64,000 bases of DNA, from the NCBI RefSeq assembly GCF_004803635.1, contig NZ_SSWX01000008.1, positions 62,001 to 126,000 of the forward strand, given 5' to 3'. Origin of the DNA: Lampropedia aestuarii. Lineage in GTDB: Bacteria > Pseudomonadota > Gammaproteobacteria > Burkholderiales > Burkholderiaceae_C. Positions 61,401-64,000 of this stretch are shown in pieces. A model generated the notes under the pieces. That model saw nothing but the letters and a program-made list of their open reading frames with translations. It made no database searches and had not been told where the DNA came from. The stretch's first letter is position 1, and the number at the start of each line of letters is the position of its first letter. A program made the translations under genes and the position numbers.

Positions 61401-64000
61401 TCTCGGCTGCGGCCGGCACGGCCGGCACGCTGCAAGTAGTTGGCCGGGTGCGGCGGCACATTATTCATCACCACCGCGGAGATGCCACCGATGTCAACGC
61501 CCATCTCCATCGTTGTAGAACAATTCAAAACATTGATTTTGCCCTTCTCAAAGTCGGCTTCGTAGGCTTTGAGCCGCTCTGAGGACTGCTGCGCAGAGTG
61601 TTCAGCCGTGCGGTAGTAGTAGCCGCCTTCGAGCGTACGGTCGCTCACATCAGTCCACAAATTTTGCTCGCGCAACACTTGGATGCGGGCGTCTTGTGCG
61701 ATCTGGCCGCGAATGTGTTCGACTCCGGGGGTGTAGTCCAACTGCGAGCGATCAAACTCCCACATCCTTGGTAGATCAACCGATGTGGTCTGCCACTGCT
61801 TGATGTCCTGCACATCCAGTGCCTCGAAATCAATGTGCGCAGGCAGATAAGGGCTGAGCCCTTTGAAGCTGGTATCGAGCAGCTTGTTGGTGATAGGGCA
61901 AATGTAGGCACGCTCGATCAGCGAAAAAGTCAATCTTTCGCGGCGCAGCGAAAACAGGTTGCCATCGGCTTTGAGTGGCATGCCCGGCGCGCTTAACTGG
62001 TTCCACGCAGCAGTCAGCCAGAGGTTGATGGTGTCTTGATCGCTGGGCTTTTTGGGGTCGAGCTTGGCGCCCAATGCCAAGAGTTTGATTAAGCGTTGCG
62101 AGTGCACGTTTTTGCGCAGCAGGGGCCAGCGGCGGATGCGGTTCTCATCCTCCTCCACCGAGCTGGGGTTGCGCAAAGTCTTAGGCGCAAACCTCGTGCC
62201 AATCCAGTTGCGCCAATCGTCACTGACCTGCACAAAGCTGTTTTCACGCACAAAGAAGTCGAGTGTGACTTTGAGAAAGTCACGCCAGTCTTGTAGGCTT
62301 AAATTGTGCTTTGTCCAGAGATCTGGCAGGCTGCTGTGCGTATCCACACCGGCGTAGCCCAGCTTGACCATGCCCAGCGTCTCTAAGCTGTTCAAGTACT
62401 TAGGCCGCCGCATGAACTCACGAAATAGCAGCATTTCTGCCACCGCATATATTCCATTGTCTCCCGAGAAAAGCTGCTTATTGAGGTAGGCGTGACTAAG
62501 GTGGATACCACCGCGAATGTCCGTGCGGGTGCACAGCTCTTTGATCATCTCTGGCCACGGCAGCGCCTGCAAAGGCAAATCGCGCGCACCACCTGATTGC
62601 GCCGCTTCTACAAGCGCCTGCACCTCGGCTAAACGGGACTTGGCCTCAGCAAAGCCGGGATCTTGGGGAAAGTCTTTGTAATCGGCGAAATCTTCTTGCG
62701 CACGTTTGAGTTTTTTAGCCAACAGCGCAGGATCTGTGTTGTGTGCCCGCATCCGGATCTCTCCCAAGGCGTCTTGATGCCTGCCTTTGAGGATTTCCAC
62801 CACTAAGCCGCGCAAGATGCTGCGCTCGGCCTCTTGCTGCATGCGCACCGACATGCGCGCTGTGCCCTGGCGGCTATCGGTGAAGGTAATCAGGCGCCGC
62901 CCACGCCCAGGCAGCGAGTTAGGGCCTAAACCGCTGTCGTTGGATTTGGCATCAAAGTCAGGGCAATACTCCAGCACAGTAGGCACGGCGTTGGCCACGT
63001 AAAAAGGCCCGCCGAGCATCGCGCGGCGAAATGCGAACTGCGCCTGCTCTTTGCTGCCAGCCTTACAACGGGGATTGGCGCAAAGTTGCTGCGAGCTGTT
63101 TTGAACCAAGTCGACACCACTTTGGTCTCCAGCGACAAATGCACCGCTGGTTTTGTCAAAGTGCGCAGCCAAATAACCCTTGCTCCCATGCGCCGCGCTG
63201 GCCAAAGTTATCGCATTGGTACTAGGCTGCTGCTGGACTGTGGTTTTCTCTGGTTCATCTAACTCATCTGGATCACCAGCATCATCCAATGCAAACTCAT
63301 CCGCGGCCTCACCAAGCCACTGGGTGAGCTTGCCGTTGACGTCACTGGCCAGCAAATGCGGCTCACCGCACTCTTTGCAAAACGCCAGCTCAAACACTGG
63401 GCTACCACAACTGCATTTTTCACGGTGGGCCACATACACTCGGCCAAAGGGCCAGTCAGGCTCCAAAGTCGTTTTCGCTTTGGCACCGCAGGCTTTGTCA
63501 AAGCAAGCCCACAGGCCATGGGTGGTGCGCTGAAAAATGTGTCCGCGCAGCATCAAAAATGCCGGCTCGCGCGCGGCGGCACGCGTGCCTGTGCACACAT
63601 CCAGCCAACGCAGAATGTGAGCCTGACTCAAACCCTCGCCCGTACGCTCTTGCAAGCGATCCACCAACTCAGTGGCCATCAAAGGCTTGCCAGCAGACAC
63701 CAAAATATCGCGTAACGCCCGTGCAATCGGTGAATGGATCAGGGCGTTAAACCGAGCTGGGTGGATACTGGGGTCTGACTCGGGCGTATCATTTGCCAAC
63801 GCTTCAATGGCATCAAGGCTCTGTTCTTGATTAGCGCTTGGTGGCAAACCGGGCACCACGCGGCTACCGCCGAGCACATCAATTTGTGTAACTGGCACCC
63901 CCGAAATATCTGAGAGAAAGCGTTTGAGCTGGCTCTCACTGTCTTCGCCTGCGATTGTGGCCGACGTGGCGATGAACCGCACATCTTTTGGCGACACGCC
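58487..64000 (-). CDS. Giant SF2 helicase with DUF1998-like C-terminal region, DruE-like (N-terminus beyond right edge)
   Basis: 1837 residues are visible and the frame is open to base 64000, so the N-terminus with Walker A and the DEAD/DEAH box is missing. The first residues contain motif III (FIATSATIAG). Near 195-212 lies a zinc knuckle (CSCGSP and CKECGEP). Motif V (STTMEMGVDIGG) and motif VI (QRAGRAGRSR) are near 825-865. A second zinc site (CHHCG and CKNPACG) is near 1140-1165. A DUF1998-like domain spans about 1325-1435, ending CKHCTKGCSECLHDS. About 400 unassigned residues follow. Total length above 2000 fits DruE of Druantia better than DrmA, DpdJ or MrfA-like helicases. It would be the last gene of its operon. 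Confidence 0.72.
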   Translation of the reverse strand, partial: GVSPKDVRFIATSATIAGEDSESQLKRFLSDISGVPVTQIDVLGGSRVVPGLPPSANQEQSLDAIEALANDTPESDPSIHPARFNALIHSPIARALRDILVSAGKPLMATELVDRLQERTGEGLSQAHILRWLDVCTGTRAAAREPAFLMLRGHIFQRTTHGLWACFDKACGAKAKTTLEPDWPFGRVYVAHREKCSCGSPVFELAFCKECGEPHLLASDVNGKLTQWLGEAADEFALDDAGDPDELDEPEKTTVQQQPSTNAITLASAAHGSKGYLAAHFDKTSGAFVAGDQSGVDLVQNSSQQLCANPRCKAGSKEQAQFAFRRAMLGGPFYVANAVPTVLEYCPDFDAKSNDSGLGPNSLPGRGRRLITFTDSRQGTARMSVRMQQEAERSILRGLVVEILKGRHQDALGEIRMRAHNTDPALLAKKLKRAQEDFADYKDFPQDPGFAEAKSRLAEVQALVEAAQSGGARDLPLQALPWPEMIKELCTRTDIRGGIHLSHAYLNKQLFSGDNGIYAVAEMLLFREFMRRPKYLNSLETLGMVKLGYAGVDTHSSLPDLWTKHNLSLQDWRDFLKVTLDFFVRENSFVQVSDDWRNWIGTRFAPKTLRNPSSVEEDENRIRRWPLLRKNVHSQRLIKLLALGAKLDPKKPSDQDTINLWLTAAWNQLSAPGMPLKADGNLFSLRRERLTFSLIERAYICPITNKLLDTSFKGLSPYLPAHIDFEALDVQDIKQWQTTSVDLPRMWEFDRSQLDYTPGVEHIRGQIAQDARIQVLREQNLWTDVSDRTLEGGYYYRTAEHSAQQSSERLKAYEADFEKGKINVLNCSTTMEMGVDIGGISAVVMNNVPPHPANYLQRAGRAGRSRESRALAYTLCKNNPHDQQVFANPSWPFITQIPAPAVALNSERLIQRHINAFVLADYLCNVVGETQTTRTSLTTEWFFSQDTGPSHAQRFRDRLSLPSLPLDDSIVAMTVATALSAVPAATLRAATLSHLAQQQERWLATYTYLRAEQASQRADSSYGKRLQLELKRHCNEYLLRDLAARAFLPGYGFPTDVVTFDNFSIGDYINAKNDNLKNEREDNAARYKGLPSRNLGVAIREYAPGADIVLDGRVFRSRGVSLQWHNLHSNGKEAQRLDVAWRCHHCGHVGYAEGAFSTAALTCKNPACGAKINLKNTRKVLQPTGFVTDAYEEPRNNIEQHSYMPVQEPWVFQNGAQTPLPNPAIGSMAASADGQIFQHSSGLWGQGYALCLHCGRAESMHANGEFPPELNPQSAHNTLRPSKGEKKNDKDRTCPGSSSLVSGVHLGVVTPTDVFELALRHPSTGEYLLDQNEDSRSIALTLAVALRAALAETLGISRSELAYAIRPSKAAGGQAYLLIQIFDVISGGAGFATNAPQYIERLLVRVDDILSCKHCTKGCSECLHDSLTRRDHPRINRSLAKTWLGDDFTSHVGLSEDEKLGFVDGKFVPGSLETALRSLVHAGASSVVLKTSESLSDWDLLAPQFKKAVEHLVVIDKVDVVLLIPQAAMASPELLVDLRHLAALGVRFGIPDGGSVSGATVQVQMPLGLFSLATGKSAHFTPGKYWHQEGSLVVQSATEPALKWKVAEIALTEQKINAADINAALSIKQEFNGKLEDFGHRLWAKIATLDPQIKTALTQGQITTIHYSDRYMQNPSVIAILGMALGALRERLSSDATVEVETLFKAEKFQGTTIRHDWADPHDYRAVCQQWLDTLVGENKLVFTTHSTNRDIPHYRKLELAFSDGSELTLRLDQGFAYWRLDVQHPERISFDFSNRAHEQLKELIQKSIASSVENFDQRFSTDLFLRFVARTAEEVS

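Overview
The window looks like chromosome of a GC-rich betaproteobacterium, most likely order Burkholderiales and close to Comamonadaceae. This rests on protein character and gene order: rpsB-tsf-pyrH-frr-uppS-cdsA-dxr-rseP-bamA-skp-lpxD-fabZ-lpxA-lpxB-rnhB in one block, GlnRS, a Mg-type HemB, a fkpB-ispH pair and an orphan TctC/Bug protein. No species can be named from the sequence alone.

Layout. 1-5238 (minus) is one operon for a tripartite ABC exporter (outer-membrane factor, permease, ATPase, lipoprotein adaptor), followed by a HAD phosphatase and an unidentified gene that leaves the left edge. A two-component system (5499-7381) is divergent from it. 7628-12054 is an ACC deaminase locus: acdS and a homodimeric pyruvate-dehydrogenase-type E1 on the minus strand, and a divergent Lrp-type regulator, with a large palindrome between the divergent genes. 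Next come tRNA-Arg(CCG), a ZIP metal transporter, galU, a histidine phosphatase, a DUF4136 lipoprotein, ttcA, hemB, glnS and an exported PPC-like protein. 22565-37257 is the envelope and translation block listed above, all minus strand. 37474-41894 holds smr, radC, fkpB, ispH and purT. 42658-46050 encodes a 1130-residue exported protein with an HEYGH zinc-protease motif and an IPTL-CTERM-like tail. 46219-52090 holds an arylformamidase-like hydrolase and a complete livKHMGF branched-chain amino-acid importer. Then follow a Nudix/metallo-beta-lactamase fusion, a HerA-like ATPase, a TctC-type binding protein and lgt.

The right end changes character. After lgt there is a decayed IS3-type orfA and then the C-terminal 1837 residues of a giant SF2 helicase with a DUF1998-like domain. 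The gene enters from beyond the right edge. Size and architecture fit DruE of Druantia anti-phage systems, so the window probably ends inside a defence island.

A second theme is a family of short non-coding mobile elements, called TNA-MITE here. They have GAGCCTGTTCA ends and TNA at both junctions. There are eight recognisable copies (110-264 bp) plus solo ends. Because TAA and TGA are TNA sequences, several copies begin exactly at a gene's stop codon, and one supplies the last codons of ttcA. The conventional start of lpxD is separated from the rest of the gene by a run of nine G that shifts the frame.
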